Part shown: one piece after another, positions 1-8,582 of the stretch
Position numbering within the stretch: the first letter of the stretch is position 1
Layout of the letters: every line of letters begins with the position of its first letter
DNA from: JACCXG01 sp963785755
Lineage (GTDB): Bacteria; Acidobacteriota; Vicinamibacteria; Vicinamibacterales; 2-12-FULL-66-21
Assembly (NCBI GenBank): GCA_963785755.1
Contig: CAWAXG010000050.1
Location: forward strand, 186,001 to 250,000
Direction of reading: 5' to 3'
Length of the DNA stretch: 64,000 nucleotides
Notes under the pieces: generated by a model
Told to the model about the DNA's origin: nothing
What the model saw: the letters and a program-made list of their open reading frames with translations, nothing else
The model's database searches: none
Position numbers and translations under genes: made by a program

Positions 1-9
1 GCGGCGATT

Positions 10-48
10 CGGCGCTAGCCGGACGCCGTGGCGTGCCGGCTAGCGCCG
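10..48. repeat. Perfect inverted repeat (hairpin) just before the first gene
   Basis: Positions 10-22 and 36-48 are exact reverse complements (arm GGCGCTAGCCGG plus one more pair), and the inner bases 23-26 and 31-34 also pair (ACGC/GCGT), so nearly the whole 39 nt folds into one stem. It ends 3 nt before the ATG at 52 and contains the alternative GTG at 28. It lacks a U-tract. It may be a palindromic repeat or the terminator region of a gene left of the window. Confidence 0.5.
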
Positions 49-51
49 CCG

Positions 52-1602
52 ATGACCTGCTCTCCGCGGCTCGCCTGGTGGGCGATGGCCGTGCTCCTGA
101 TCGGCCTCTGTGCGGCGGCGGTGGCGCCGGCGTACATGAATCACGATCCCGCCTGGTATCTCCACATGGCGGGTGTCTGGCTCGACGGCGCCACGCTCTA
201 CCGCGACGTCATCGACACCAACCCTCCGCTGATCGTCTTTCTGACCGCGCTACCGGTCGCCATTTCGCGCGCGCTGAATCTCGCCGGTCCGCTGGTCTTC
301 AAGGCGTTCGTGTTCGCGGCCGCCGCTCTGTCGGTGGGCGCAGCGATCCCGTTCGTGCGCCGGATCTGGCAGGACGAGTACGCGCGTTTTCTGGTCGGGA
401 CGATGCTGGTCTTCCTGATTTTTCCGTTCGTCAAAACGGAGTTCGGGCAGCGCGAGCACTTCACGGTCCTGTTGACCGTGCCCTATGTGCTGGCGACCTG
501 CGCGTATGCGGTCGGGCGTCCCGCCGGCCGGGGCTTCGACGCGGCGGCTGGTGCGCTGGCCGGACTCGGGTTCGCGATGAAGCCGCACCTGCTGGCCGGG
601 TTGGTCGCGTTCGAGCTGACGCTGGGCCTGCTGCGCCGATCGCCACGGCACTGGCTGCGGCCCGCCGCGGTCTCGGCAGCGGCGGCGGTCCTGACCTACG
701 TCGCCATCGTCGTGCTGCTGGTTCCCGGCTACCTGTCGGTCGCGCGCGACGCGATGCAGGTCTACGGCGGCCTCAATTCCTCGGCGGCGTTCCTGCTCCG
801 GATCGCGGATCTGCAACTGTGGGTCGTTGGCCTGCTGTTGCTCCTCGTCCTGCGGCTGCCGCCGGCGCAGCGTGCTCCGTGCGTCCTGCTGTTTGCCGCC
901 GCAACGGGATTCCTCATCGCCGCCATGGTGCAGCTGAAGGGCTGGGGATATCACCTGTATCCGGCCCGGGTGTTCACGCTGCTGTACTTCGCGGCCGTGG
1001 TCGCGGGAATCACTGATGCCCATCCAGCGGTGCTCCAGGTCATTCGCGGCGGCAAGCGCAGCATCAATGCGGCGGTGCTCGCCGCCGTCGCGATCTGGAG
1101 CGCCAGGTATGTCGCAGAGGCGAAGAAGCCGATTGCGACCGACTACGTGACGTCGCTCTCGGCGTTGATTCAAGAAACGCGCGCCGATACATTTGCGCTG
1201 CTCGGGATGCAGGGCCTCGTCTATCCGGCGTTCCCGACGACGAACTATTCGGGCACGCGCTGGGTGCTGCGGCACAACTCGCTCTGGTTCCTGCCAGGCA
1301 TCTACGTCGACGAGATGAAGCGGCCCGACCACACTGACGCGTTTCACCGGCTCGACGCCATGCCTCCGCTCGAACGCCGCTACTTCAGCGAGATCGTCGA
1401 CGACCTCTGCAGGAACCCGCCGAAGCTGCTGGTGATCGAGCCGCCGATCCCGAACGCGCCGGTCGGCCGGCGGTCGCTCGATCTGGTGCGCTACTACCGG
1501 CAGGATCCGCGCTTCGATCGCCTGTTCTCCACCTACGTTCACAAGGCGACGGTGGGATTGTATGTGGCCTACGAGCGGAAGGGCCAGGCGGCTTGCGAGT
1601 GA
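52..1602 (+). CDS. Multi-pass membrane protein, GT-C glycosyltransferase-like
   Basis: The product is about 516 residues if it starts at ATG 52; a GTG at 28 in the same frame would add 8 residues but lies inside a hairpin. A hydrophobic N-terminal segment is followed by a periplasmic-type loop with acidic residues (NHDPAWYLHMAGVWLDG), then by the motif DTNPPLIVF and roughly ten hydrophobic segments to about residue 350. The last 150 residues are soluble. An Asp-bearing first loop followed by a many-helix core is the architecture of GT-C enzymes that use polyprenyl-phosphate sugars (PMT/ArnT class). No exact family can be named by eye. It is convergent with the minus-strand glycan genes that follow, so it may belong to the same surface-glycan region. 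Substrate unknown. Confidence 0.6.
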   Translation: MTCSPRLAWWAMAVLLIGLCAAAVAPAYMNHDPAWYLHMAGVWLDGATLYRDVIDTNPPLIVFLTALPVAISRALNLAGPLVFKAFVFAAAALSVGAAIPFVRRIWQDEYARFLVGTMLVFLIFPFVKTEFGQREHFTVLLTVPYVLATCAYAVGRPAGRGFDAAAGALAGLGFAMKPHLLAGLVAFELTLGLLRRSPRHWLRPAAVSAAAAVLTYVAIVVLLVPGYLSVARDAMQVYGGLNSSAAFLLRIADLQLWVVGLLLLLVLRLPPAQRAPCVLLFAAATGFLIAAMVQLKGWGYHLYPARVFTLLYFAAVVAGITDAHPAVLQVIRGGKRSINAAVLAAVAIWSARYVAEAKKPIATDYVTSLSALIQETRADTFALLGMQGLVYPAFPTTNYSGTRWVLRHNSLWFLPGIYVDEMKRPDHTDAFHRLDAMPPLERRYFSEIVDDLCRNPPKLLVIEPPIPNAPVGRRSLDLVRYYRQDPRFDRLFSTYVHKATVGLYVAYERKGQAACE

Positions 1603-1667
1603 ACTCTCACTGGGAAACCCCGTCAACTCCCAATTTCCAGCTGCCAAGTTCGAACTTGCCGGGAATC

Positions 1668-3095
1668 TCACTCGCTCGATGACGCGCGCGCGTCCGTTGT
1701 CAGCGACTGGCGCCACATGTGAGCGCCGAGCACGCACATGAAGATGATGAGCAGGTCGGTGGCCCGCCGTTGACGCACCTCGCCGATGTCGATCACGCAG
1801 CTGATGATCATCGTGTAGAACACGATCGTTCCCGCGATGAAGTAGCCCAGTATCGACGCCAGGCTCGCGTGAAGCGCAACTCCGGTACCGCCGCGCGCCG
1901 GCGCCACCTGCCGACGGCTCGCCTCGTAAATGGTCACACCACCCAGCACGATCAGTTGAATCGCGAAAGCGGCCACGATCGCGAAGTGCAGCAGCGTCCA
2001 TGACCAGCGCGCGAGAGAGGAGTCCAGGCTCGCCAGGCGCCCGGCGGCGGGAAACCAGTAGCCGGCGAGTGACCGCGCCACCTCCTGCAAGTACTCGATT
2101 GGCGCACGGCGGATCAGCGTCAGGTTCATCCGCACCAGATATGCCGAGAGCTCCGGCTTCGAAAGGCCGGTAGCCTCGACGAGCGCCGGGCGCGCGGCCC
2201 AGATCGTCTGCGTGCCGGTGTGAAGGCCGCCACGCTCCGTGATCTCGCGATCGCGCTCCTTCACCAGGATCTCCCTGACCGTCGCGTACTCCTCCGGCAG
2301 CCGCTCGACGAACGTCATCGTCTTGGTGGAGAGATGAAAGCCGAACGCCGGCGTCAGACCGAAGTAGCCGAAGCGCGCGTAGTTCGCAGAGGCCGCGCTG
2401 GCGATGACCGCGGCGGATCCGGCAATCAGCACGGCGCCGGTGACGACGGCCGTCCTCAGCGGCAGCGCACCATCGCGGCGGAAGACTGAGACCGCGACCA
2501 GACAGACCGCAAGCGACGGAGCAAGCAATTGATAGGCGGGCCGTGTCAGCGCGCTTGCGCCGAACGCGACGGACGCGAGCACGAGCAGCCAGCGCGATCC
2601 CTGCGTGAGCGACAGCACCAGGCAGGCGAGGCCGGTCACCAGCGTGAACTGCGCGAGCGTTTCGGTCATCACGTACGCCGCAGGCTCGACGTAAGGCGGA
2701 AGCAGCACGACGACGCAGAGGGCGGCGATGAGGGGGCGGCCGGCGCCGGCGGCGCGGAGGAGCAGCGCGAGCAGCGCCGAAGACGCGAGATGCAGGAGCA
2801 GGGACGCATGGAACAGCTGGCGCGTGACCTCTCCGGCCGAACCGGTGAGCGCGAGGAAGAGGGGATAGCCCGGCGTTCGATCGTGGAGCGTGTCGAGCCG
2901 GAAGTCGGTGAGGTCGCGCGCGACCTCGAGATACTGCGGCGAGTCGCCTTCGATGACCGGCGCCTGTGGCCAGAGCCAGGCGTACAGCGCAAATGCCGCC
3001 GCGAACAGCGCGAAGTACCGCGCCACGACGGGCGCCGCGTTACTCGCCGGCCGCGTGGACGTCCGCGCGCCGCTGCGGCCCGCGCTTCCGCTCAT
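1668..3095 (-). CDS. Membrane glycosyltransferase-like protein (GT-C/PMT type)
   Basis: The product is about 475 residues. After a short Arg/Ser-rich N-terminus there is one membrane segment, then a loop with GDSPQYLEVA and DRTPGYPLFL; such Asp-containing and YP-containing loops are typical of PMT-family GT-C transferases. About ten further hydrophobic segments follow, with an extended soluble loop near residues 260-330. Its 5' end overlaps the end of the upstream GT2 gene by 56 nt. A GTG at 3026 would remove that overlap and keep the whole membrane domain, so the start is uncertain. Adjacency to a polyprenyl-phosphate glycosyltransferase suggests that this protein uses the lipid-linked sugar made by its neighbour (inference). 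Donor and acceptor unknown. Confidence 0.6.
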   Translation of the reverse strand: MSGSAGRSGARTSTRPASNAAPVVARYFALFAAAFALYAWLWPQAPVIEGDSPQYLEVARDLTDFRLDTLHDRTPGYPLFLALTGSAGEVTRQLFHASLLLHLASSALLALLLRAAGAGRPLIAALCVVVLLPPYVEPAAYVMTETLAQFTLVTGLACLVLSLTQGSRWLLVLASVAFGASALTRPAYQLLAPSLAVCLVAVSVFRRDGALPLRTAVVTGAVLIAGSAAVIASAASANYARFGYFGLTPAFGFHLSTKTMTFVERLPEEYATVREILVKERDREITERGGLHTGTQTIWAARPALVEATGLSKPELSAYLVRMNLTLIRRAPIEYLQEVARSLAGYWFPAAGRLASLDSSLARWSWTLLHFAIVAAFAIQLIVLGGVTIYEASRRQVAPARGGTGVALHASLASILGYFIAGTIVFYTMIISCVIDIGEVRQRRATDLLIIFMCVLGAHMWRQSLTTDARASSSE

Positions 3096-4011
3096 AGATC
3101 ACTGCGGTCTTGACGATGAAGTTCGGCCGGCCGCGGGCGTTCTGCAGCGACAGCCAGAGATACTGACCGATGATCCCGAGGCCCAGCGCGGTGGACCCGC
3201 CGAAGAACGTGATCACCAGCATCAGCGGCGTGTAGCCGAGCACCGGGATGCGGCCGAGCGACCACATCACGAAGACCGTCAGTCCGGCCGTCAGCGCCAG
3301 GGTGACTCCGGCGACGCCGATCACGAGCAAGGCGCGAATCGGCAGGTCGGTGAAGGCGAAGATGCTGTCGGCGGCGTAGCGGAGGCGCGCGAAGAACGTC
3401 CAGGCGCTCCGGCCCTCGAGCCGCGGCCGCCGCTCGTAGGGGACATAGGTGCGCCGGAATCCGACCCACAGCAGCAGCGCGACCAGATTGGTCGTGACCT
3501 CGCGCAGCTCGATCAGCCGATCGCGCACCTGCCGGGTGCAGCCGAAGACGTCGATGCCGCCCTTCGGGATGTCCTTGAGGACGAAGCGGCGATAGAGGCC
3601 CCAGAACAGATCCGAGGTCACGCGGGCCAGCAGCGGGTCGGCCCGCCTCGTCCGGTGGCCGAGTACCACATCCGTCGTACCCGCGGTGAGCAGGGCATGG
3701 AACTTCACAACGAGGTCCGGCGGTTCCTGCAGATCGGCTGCGATGACTGCCATGTAGTCGCCCTTCGCGCTCGCGAGGCCGGCGACGATCGCCGGGAACG
3801 ATCCGAAGTTGCGACTGAGCTCGATGAGCTGCGACGGGACGTGCCAGGTCGGGAGATGGCGCTGGAGAATGGCGAGCGAGGCGTCGGGGCTGCCATCCAC
3901 GACGAACACGATCTCGATGTCGGGCAGCTGCTCGGCCAGACGGTCGAGCTCGCCGAACAACCGAGGCAGATTCTCCGCGTTCTTGTAGACCGGGATTACA
4001 AGCGACAGCAT
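3040..4011 (-). CDS. Family 2 glycosyltransferase, polyprenyl-phosphate sugar synthase type (DPM1/GtrB/ArnC-like)
   Basis: 323 residues. The N-terminus MLSLVIPVYKNAENLPRL is the GT2 nucleotide-sugar fold start. VVDGSPDAS supplies the first conserved Asp, and DLQEPPDLV (near residue 95) the DxD-like metal site. The C-terminal third has two long hydrophobic segments (near residues 230-255 and 265-295), the architecture of enzymes that move a sugar from a nucleotide donor to undecaprenyl or dolichyl phosphate at the inner face of the membrane. It sits between two GT-C type proteins, which normally consume such lipid-linked sugars. It is last but one in a minus-strand series. Sugar identity cannot be told from sequence. 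Confidence 0.85.
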   Translation of the reverse strand: MLSLVIPVYKNAENLPRLFGELDRLAEQLPDIEIVFVVDGSPDASLAILQRHLPTWHVPSQLIELSRNFGSFPAIVAGLASAKGDYMAVIAADLQEPPDLVVKFHALLTAGTTDVVLGHRTRRADPLLARVTSDLFWGLYRRFVLKDIPKGGIDVFGCTRQVRDRLIELREVTTNLVALLLWVGFRRTYVPYERRPRLEGRSAWTFFARLRYAADSIFAFTDLPIRALLVIGVAGVTLALTAGLTVFVMWSLGRIPVLGYTPLMLVITFFGGSTALGLGIIGQYLWLSLQNARGRPNFIVKTAVIYERKRGPQRRADVHAAGE

Positions 4012-4087
4012 GGTGTGGCGCCCCCGAATTATAGGGGGTTTTCGCGGAAGGAATGGACGATCCGCACATCCCGATGCTCGCTTTTCG

Positions 4088-5911
4088 TCATTCCGTCAAC
4101 GCCAGCCGCGGCCGTGGCGGCACGGCGAGCGGCCGGATTCGCCCTTGACTGTAGAAAAAGAACCTCGGCAGGTTGTCGAGCAGCCCGGGCGCGACGGTCA
4201 GCGTGATCCGCTGGCCCGCCGGACCGTACGGTTCGACGCGCACGAAGCCGAGCGGCGTCTGAAATTCGTCGGCTCCGCCTCTCAGGACCGGCCGGTCGAA
4301 CACTCGCAGGTCCTCCGAGAGAAGGAAGTTGTCGCGATACCGTTCGGCCGTGATCACGACGCGGTCGGCCCCTTCCCAGCGAACGTCGATCGGCGAATCG
4401 ATCCGGACGACGCGGACGAGAACCTGGAAGAGTGCGGGCATGCAGCCGCGCGGCAGCTCGAACGTCTCGTAATAGAAGTGGTTGTAGACGCCGCGGATGC
4501 CGACGGGGCTCGTGACGAAGACCACGTGACCGTCGCCGCACGCCGGCTTCAACGCCTCGTCGACCATCGCTGCGCCTTCAGCGGTCAAGGAGCCCGCCCA
4601 CCGCCAGTCCCGAATCTTCTTGCCGACCTCGATGCCTGAGACCGCGAGGACGACCATTACCGCCGCAACCGCGATCCTGAAGCGTGCGCCACGGAGCTCG
4701 GCGACGACCACACCGAGCGCGAGCGATACGGCCGCGGAAGGGAGGTAGAGATAACGCTTGCCCTCGGTCAATGCCGAGATGGGCAGCAGAGTGGCCACCG
4801 CAAGTGCCGCGAGGAACCAGAAGCGTGAATCGCGAAGCAGGTGCGTCCAGAGCAGCAGGACCACTGTTGCAGCGAGCGAGAGCGCGACGAGGCCGCCGAT
4901 CCAGTACATGGGGAGGTCGGGATTGAGATAAAACGGCGTCTCCGAGACTTCGGGCACCAGCGAGAACAGATGAAAGATCGCGAACCCGGCGACTGCGAGT
5001 TTCTCGGCCGCGAGCCGCCCGAGCGCACCACTCGACGATCCCGCCGCGGCGCCCAGTCCTGCGATTCCGATCGCAGTGACAATCGCAACGAGCCGCCGCG
5101 AGGCCAGGAGCCACTCGCGCAGCAGTTTCCAGCGGCCGTTCGACAGGGCCGACACCGAACCGAGCAGCGCCGCGAATAGCAGCAGCTTCGGCAGTCGATT
5201 GGTGCCGCCCGTGGCGGGGATGCCGCCGCCAATCGAGCGCATCGCGGCGCAGATCGCGAGCGCGGCCAGCCAGGGTGCCAGCCGTCGCGCAGTCGTCGAC
5301 GCGGTCGCGTCGCGATGGAAGACGAGCCAGCCGGCCGCGGCAATCGGCAGGGCGACAGCCGATTCCTTTGAAAGGACCGCGAGCGCAAAAAGGAACGCCG
5401 GAAGAATCTGGAGGCCGTCTCGCTTCACCATCAGCCAGATGGCGGCGAGCGCGAAAGTGGTCGCCAGCAGATCGAAACGGGCCGAGATCCACACCACGGC
5501 CTCGTGATTCGACGTGTGCAGCGCGAACAGCAGCGCCGCGACAGGGCCGGCCAGCGAAGCCGGCGAGAGCCGCCGCCCGATCGCCAGCACCAGCAGCGTG
5601 TTGATCGCGTGGAGCAGCGTGTTCGTGAGGTGGAACTGACGGGCATCGGCGCCTGCGATCGCGTAGTCGATCGCGTGCGCGACGAAGCCGAGCGGCCGGT
5701 AGTACTCGAAGAACTCCGCGCCAAAGAACCGCGCGATGCCGGCCGGTCCGCTGAGCGGCCGCAGGCGGTGCAGGATCATGAAATCGTCGCCGACGAATCC
5801 GGCGCCGAGTGCCGGCAGGTAGAGCAGCAGCGTGATGCCGGCAATCGCGACACCCGCCAGCGCCACGCCTCCGCGTGTCAGTCCGCTGGACGACGATGGG
5901 GTGGCGGTCAC
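4088..5911 (-). CDS. Large membrane glycosyltransferase-like protein (GT-C type)
   Basis: 607 residues from GTG 5911, chosen because it overlaps the stop of the upstream methyltransferase as GTGA, a 4-nt coupled junction; the frame stays open further upstream but without support. The first membrane segment is followed by GAGFVGDDFMILHRL and EYYRPLGFVAHAIDY, the acidic first loop seen in PMT/O-mannosyltransferase-like GT-C proteins. Then come about ten more membrane helices and a soluble C-terminal domain from about residue 430. The same minus-strand run contains the methyltransferase, the GT2 and another GT-C protein, so a role in assembling or decorating a surface glycan or glycoprotein is likely but unproven. 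Confidence 0.65.
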   Translation of the reverse strand: MTATPSSSSGLTRGGVALAGVAIAGITLLLYLPALGAGFVGDDFMILHRLRPLSGPAGIARFFGAEFFEYYRPLGFVAHAIDYAIAGADARQFHLTNTLLHAINTLLVLAIGRRLSPASLAGPVAALLFALHTSNHEAVVWISARFDLLATTFALAAIWLMVKRDGLQILPAFLFALAVLSKESAVALPIAAAGWLVFHRDATASTTARRLAPWLAALAICAAMRSIGGGIPATGGTNRLPKLLLFAALLGSVSALSNGRWKLLREWLLASRRLVAIVTAIGIAGLGAAAGSSSGALGRLAAEKLAVAGFAIFHLFSLVPEVSETPFYLNPDLPMYWIGGLVALSLAATVVLLLWTHLLRDSRFWFLAALAVATLLPISALTEGKRYLYLPSAAVSLALGVVVAELRGARFRIAVAAVMVVLAVSGIEVGKKIRDWRWAGSLTAEGAAMVDEALKPACGDGHVVFVTSPVGIRGVYNHFYYETFELPRGCMPALFQVLVRVVRIDSPIDVRWEGADRVVITAERYRDNFLLSEDLRVFDRPVLRGGADEFQTPLGFVRVEPYGPAGQRITLTVAPGLLDNLPRFFFYSQGRIRPLAVPPRPRLALTE

Positions 5912-6579
5912 GTCGAACGCTTCCGGCAGGCGACGTGATAGCCGCTGGTCATGATGCCGTGCTCGGGCCGTGTGCGCTGCGAGTCGCCGTACTCCTCGGT
6001 GATGAGGCGCGACAGGGGACGCATCATCCGGGCGGCAACCAGCCATCCGGCGCGGAGCGGCGCGTAGCCAAGCGTGCGCGCCTGCATTCCCAGCCGCTGC
6101 ACCAGTACCGCGAGCGTCCCCACCGAGTCCGTCTCTTCCTCGAGCCGCAGGATCTCGAACTCCCGCAGCAGATGGCGAAGCCCGTATTTCGTGAACCGGA
6201 AGTAATCGTGTGGCGCGTCGTGAATCGGGAACAGGAACCTCGTCGTCAGCACCAGCGTGCCGCCGGGTTTCAGGACCCGGTGGATCTCGTCGATGGCCCG
6301 TTGCGGCTCGGGCACGTGCTCGAGCATCTCCGTGCAGAGCACGACGTCGAACGCGGCATCGCGGATCGGCAGCTCGCGCGCGTCGCCGACGACCGCGACG
6401 CCGGCGCCGCGCTGAAGATCGAGGCCGATGCGGCGTGGGAAGTGCGCGGCGTAGGGACCGGTTTTCGCGCCGAGATCGAGCGTCAACCCGCCGCTGGCGT
6501 GTGCCGCGATGAACCGGTCGAGGGTGACGCGCGTCAGCTTGCGCGAAAGGCTCCGGCCAATCCGCTTCGACAGGGTCAT
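5908..6579 (-). CDS. Class I SAM-dependent methyltransferase
   Basis: 223 residues. Motif I appears as TLDLGAKTGPYAAHFP (around residue 33), followed by the acidic residue IGLDLQRG. PIRDAAFDVVLCTEMLEHV is motif II and the conserved post-motif of Methyltransf_11 enzymes, and HRVLKPGGTLVLTTRF is motif III. There is no membrane segment. Its stop overlaps the GTG of the downstream GT-C gene by 4 nt, so the two are probably co-translated. The context suggests methylation of a sugar or lipid intermediate in the surface-glycan pathway; the substrate is not visible from sequence. Confidence 0.85.
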   Translation of the reverse strand: MTLSKRIGRSLSRKLTRVTLDRFIAAHASGGLTLDLGAKTGPYAAHFPRRIGLDLQRGAGVAVVGDARELPIRDAAFDVVLCTEMLEHVPEPQRAIDEIHRVLKPGGTLVLTTRFLFPIHDAPHDYFRFTKYGLRHLLREFEILRLEEETDSVGTLAVLVQRLGMQARTLGYAPLRAGWLVAARMMRPLSRLITEEYGDSQRTRPEHGIMTSGYHVACRKRST

Positions 6580-6715
6580 GCGGGGTGCGTGCCGGCCGGA
6601 CCGATCGAGCCGTTGGGCGGCTTGTGACGAGGGTACGCTGTCCGCTCTGATGCCCGCATGACGCTCAAGCGCGCCGTCGGCGCGCCCGCCGGTGCCAGCC
6701 GAAGCCGTGAGCTGG

Positions 6716-6840
6716 CGATCACGGGCCCGCCTTCGCCAAGGCTACGGCGGGCAACCTTCGCAGGGATCCACGGCGAAGGTTGGAGCGGAGGCAGGGGGCC
6801 CCCGCGAGCGACGGCGATGGCGGGGCGAAGCCCCCCGGAC
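6716..6840. repeat. Palindromic intergenic repeats running into the thiS-like reading frame
   Basis: Two repeat types lie side by side. Positions 6726-6753 hold the hairpin type CCCGCCTTCGCCAAGGCTAC...GGCGGGC, which is related to 54726-54742. Positions 6791-6840 hold GGGGGCCCCCGCGAGCGACGG followed by the self-complementary GGGGCGAAGCCCC; the same arrangement recurs at 53471-53525 and, inverted, at 51341-51390. The second element codes for most of the extra C-terminal residues of the thiS-like gene. Confidence 0.7.
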
Positions 6841-7042
6841 TACACCCGCCTCCCACGAAGTTGACGATCTCGATCGTGTCGCCTTCGCCGATCATGGCGG
6901 TCGCGTACTGGTGCCGCTTGATGATGGACAGGTTGTGCTCGACCGCCACGCGCCGCGGATCGATGTTGAGGTCCTCCAGCAGCTGCAGCACCGTCCGCGG
7001 TCCTGCGATCTCGTGGGGATCGCCGTTGAGACGGATGGTCAA
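6719..7042 (-). CDS. thiS: ThiS-like sulfur carrier protein with an unusual C-terminal extension
   Basis: 107 codons from TTG 7042, whose TTGA overlaps the stop of the upstream GT4 gene. The first 66 residues are a complete ThiS: MTIRLNGDPHEI, VAVEHNLSIIKR, GDTIEIVNFVGGG. ThiS proteins end at the Gly-Gly that is adenylated and thiocarboxylated as the sulfur donor for the thiazole of thiamine. Here the frame does not stop after GGG but continues for about 41 residues (CSPGGFAPP...) through an intergenic palindromic repeat. A TAG lies two bases out of frame directly after the GGG codons. So either the true gene ends at about 6845 and an indel hides its stop, or the carrier is masked. No other thiamine gene is nearby; its place within a glycan cluster is odd. 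Confidence 0.7.
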   Translation of the reverse strand: MTIRLNGDPHEIAGPRTVLQLLEDLNIDPRRVAVEHNLSIIKRHQYATAMIGEGDTIEIVNFVGGGCSPGGFAPPSPSLAGAPCLRSNLRRGSLRRLPAVALAKAGP

Positions 7043-8377
7043 ATCTTACTCCACGGAATCGTGACGCCGAACTCGCCGAGGATGCGCGTGATCAGCCTGC
7101 TGCCGTCGCCCGTGAGATGCGCCGGAAGCGGCGGCGATGGCGGCGGTGTGGCGGCGGCTTCGGCCAGCACGCGCCGGTAATCGGCGAGCATCACCGTCGG
7201 CGAATGCTCGCGAATCCAGAACTCCCTGGCCGCACGTCCGAGCGCCGTCCGCAGATCGTCATCGGTCGCCAGGCGCCGCATGGCGAGACGAAGCGAGTGA
7301 TCTTCGTCGAGGATGTCGATCGCGACCGTCACCGGCGCCGCGCCGTCGACGGCATTCGACGTCCACGTCCGCGGGTCCAGAGCGGGCACGTCGGCGGTAT
7401 GACTGAGATCGATCACGATCGACGCTCGTCCCGCGGCGAGACACCGCAGCCACGGCCCCGATATCTCGCGCGCCGTTGGCCAGCGCAGGTTGAGCGTGAC
7501 ATCGCAGGCCGCGATGCAATCGGTCAGGTCTTCGTCCGACTCGACATACCCGGTCAGCACGACGGAGTCATCCAGCCCGCGGCGCGTGACGTCGGACCGC
7601 ACGTCGTAGTTCTCGGCCGGCGATCCTGCGAGCAGGAGCCGCGCCGATGGCGCCGAGGGCCTGACGGTGTTGAAGGCCTCCAGAATCTGCGGAATGCGCT
7701 TCTCCGGCGTAAGGCCGCCGAAGCATCCGAACACGACCGATTGTTCGGGAATGCCGCATCTGATCCGGGCGCGCGCGTTCCGCTCGACCGTCTCCGATGG
7801 CGGCACGAACGTTCCGTGACCGAGACGGACGTGCTCGATGCGAGCTTCGGGCATCTGCCCCCTGAGCTCGTCACACATCACGCGGCTGTGCACCGCGGTC
7901 AGGCGCGATGCCGCGCAGCCCAGCCGCGTGAACGGCCACTGATAGTGCTGAAACGAATCGAAGCCGGCGATCGCCAGCTCGGCGGCGTCGGGGTTCGCGT
8001 CGGGCTCGTTGAATCGCGAACTCCGCGCGATAGTCATCGGGTCTGCGCTCGCGCAGCAGCAAGGCCGCCCGCGCATGATGCAGGTGGACGTCGTGCAGCA
8101 CCGCAAGTCCCGGGTAGCGGAAGAGATAGGGCCAGATGTAATCGTGGTGCGACGAGTTGCCCAACTGATAGACGACGAGATCGTACGGGCGCTGCCGATG
8201 CTCCCAGACGAAATCGTGGGCCGAGCGGCACGTCCCGTCGTGCTTCGCCAGCGCGGGCCGATCGACGAACACGTCAATCTCGTGCGTCGATCGGAGCGCC
8301 GCGACCAACTCAGCGCTGCACGAGGCGATGCCGGTCCGGATCGGCGGCATCGGGCTGAACCAGGCCAGGCGCATCAC
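7039..8377 (-). CDS. Family 4 glycosyltransferase, broken by one extra base
   Basis: About 445 residues after correction. The 5' part (8377 to about 8015) reads MMRLAWFSPMPPIRTGIASC, a typical GT4 N-terminus. The 3' part in the next frame carries the GT-B donor domain: VVFGCFGGLTPEKRIPQIL, LLLAGSPAEN, the conserved Glu region REISGPWLRCLAAGR, and a C-terminal helix. Removing one T (plus strand) near 8014 joins ...DDYRAEF to FNEPDANPDAAEL without loss. The product would transfer a sugar from a nucleotide donor to a surface-glycan acceptor in the cytosol. It overlaps the thiS-like gene by 4 nt. An assembly indel is more likely than a real mutation because both halves look fully conserved. Confidence 0.75.
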
Positions 8378-8582
8378 CGCATTGTAGAGCGGGGTAGTCG
8401 GCGGCCGGACACCCGGTTCCCCGCTAATTCCGTGCTAGCATTCGATATTTGAGCGGCCCGGCTTGTCGATGACCGGGCCCCTCCGCTGCCTGCCGCTCGC
8501 GGCGGGCGCGTTTCCGGCCGCCCTTGAGAAAACATTCACAAGCGCGCGTCCGTGCCAGGACAACAGCGTCAAGAGGGGATGC
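8378..8582. other. Divergent intergenic region ahead of the complex I operon
   Basis: This 205-nt gap separates the minus-strand GT4 gene from nuoA and should hold promoters for both directions. I find no confident -35/-10 pair. The only clear signal is AGAGGGG at about 8572-8578, a Shine-Dalgarno sequence at the correct distance from the nuoA ATG at 8583. Confidence 0.4.
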
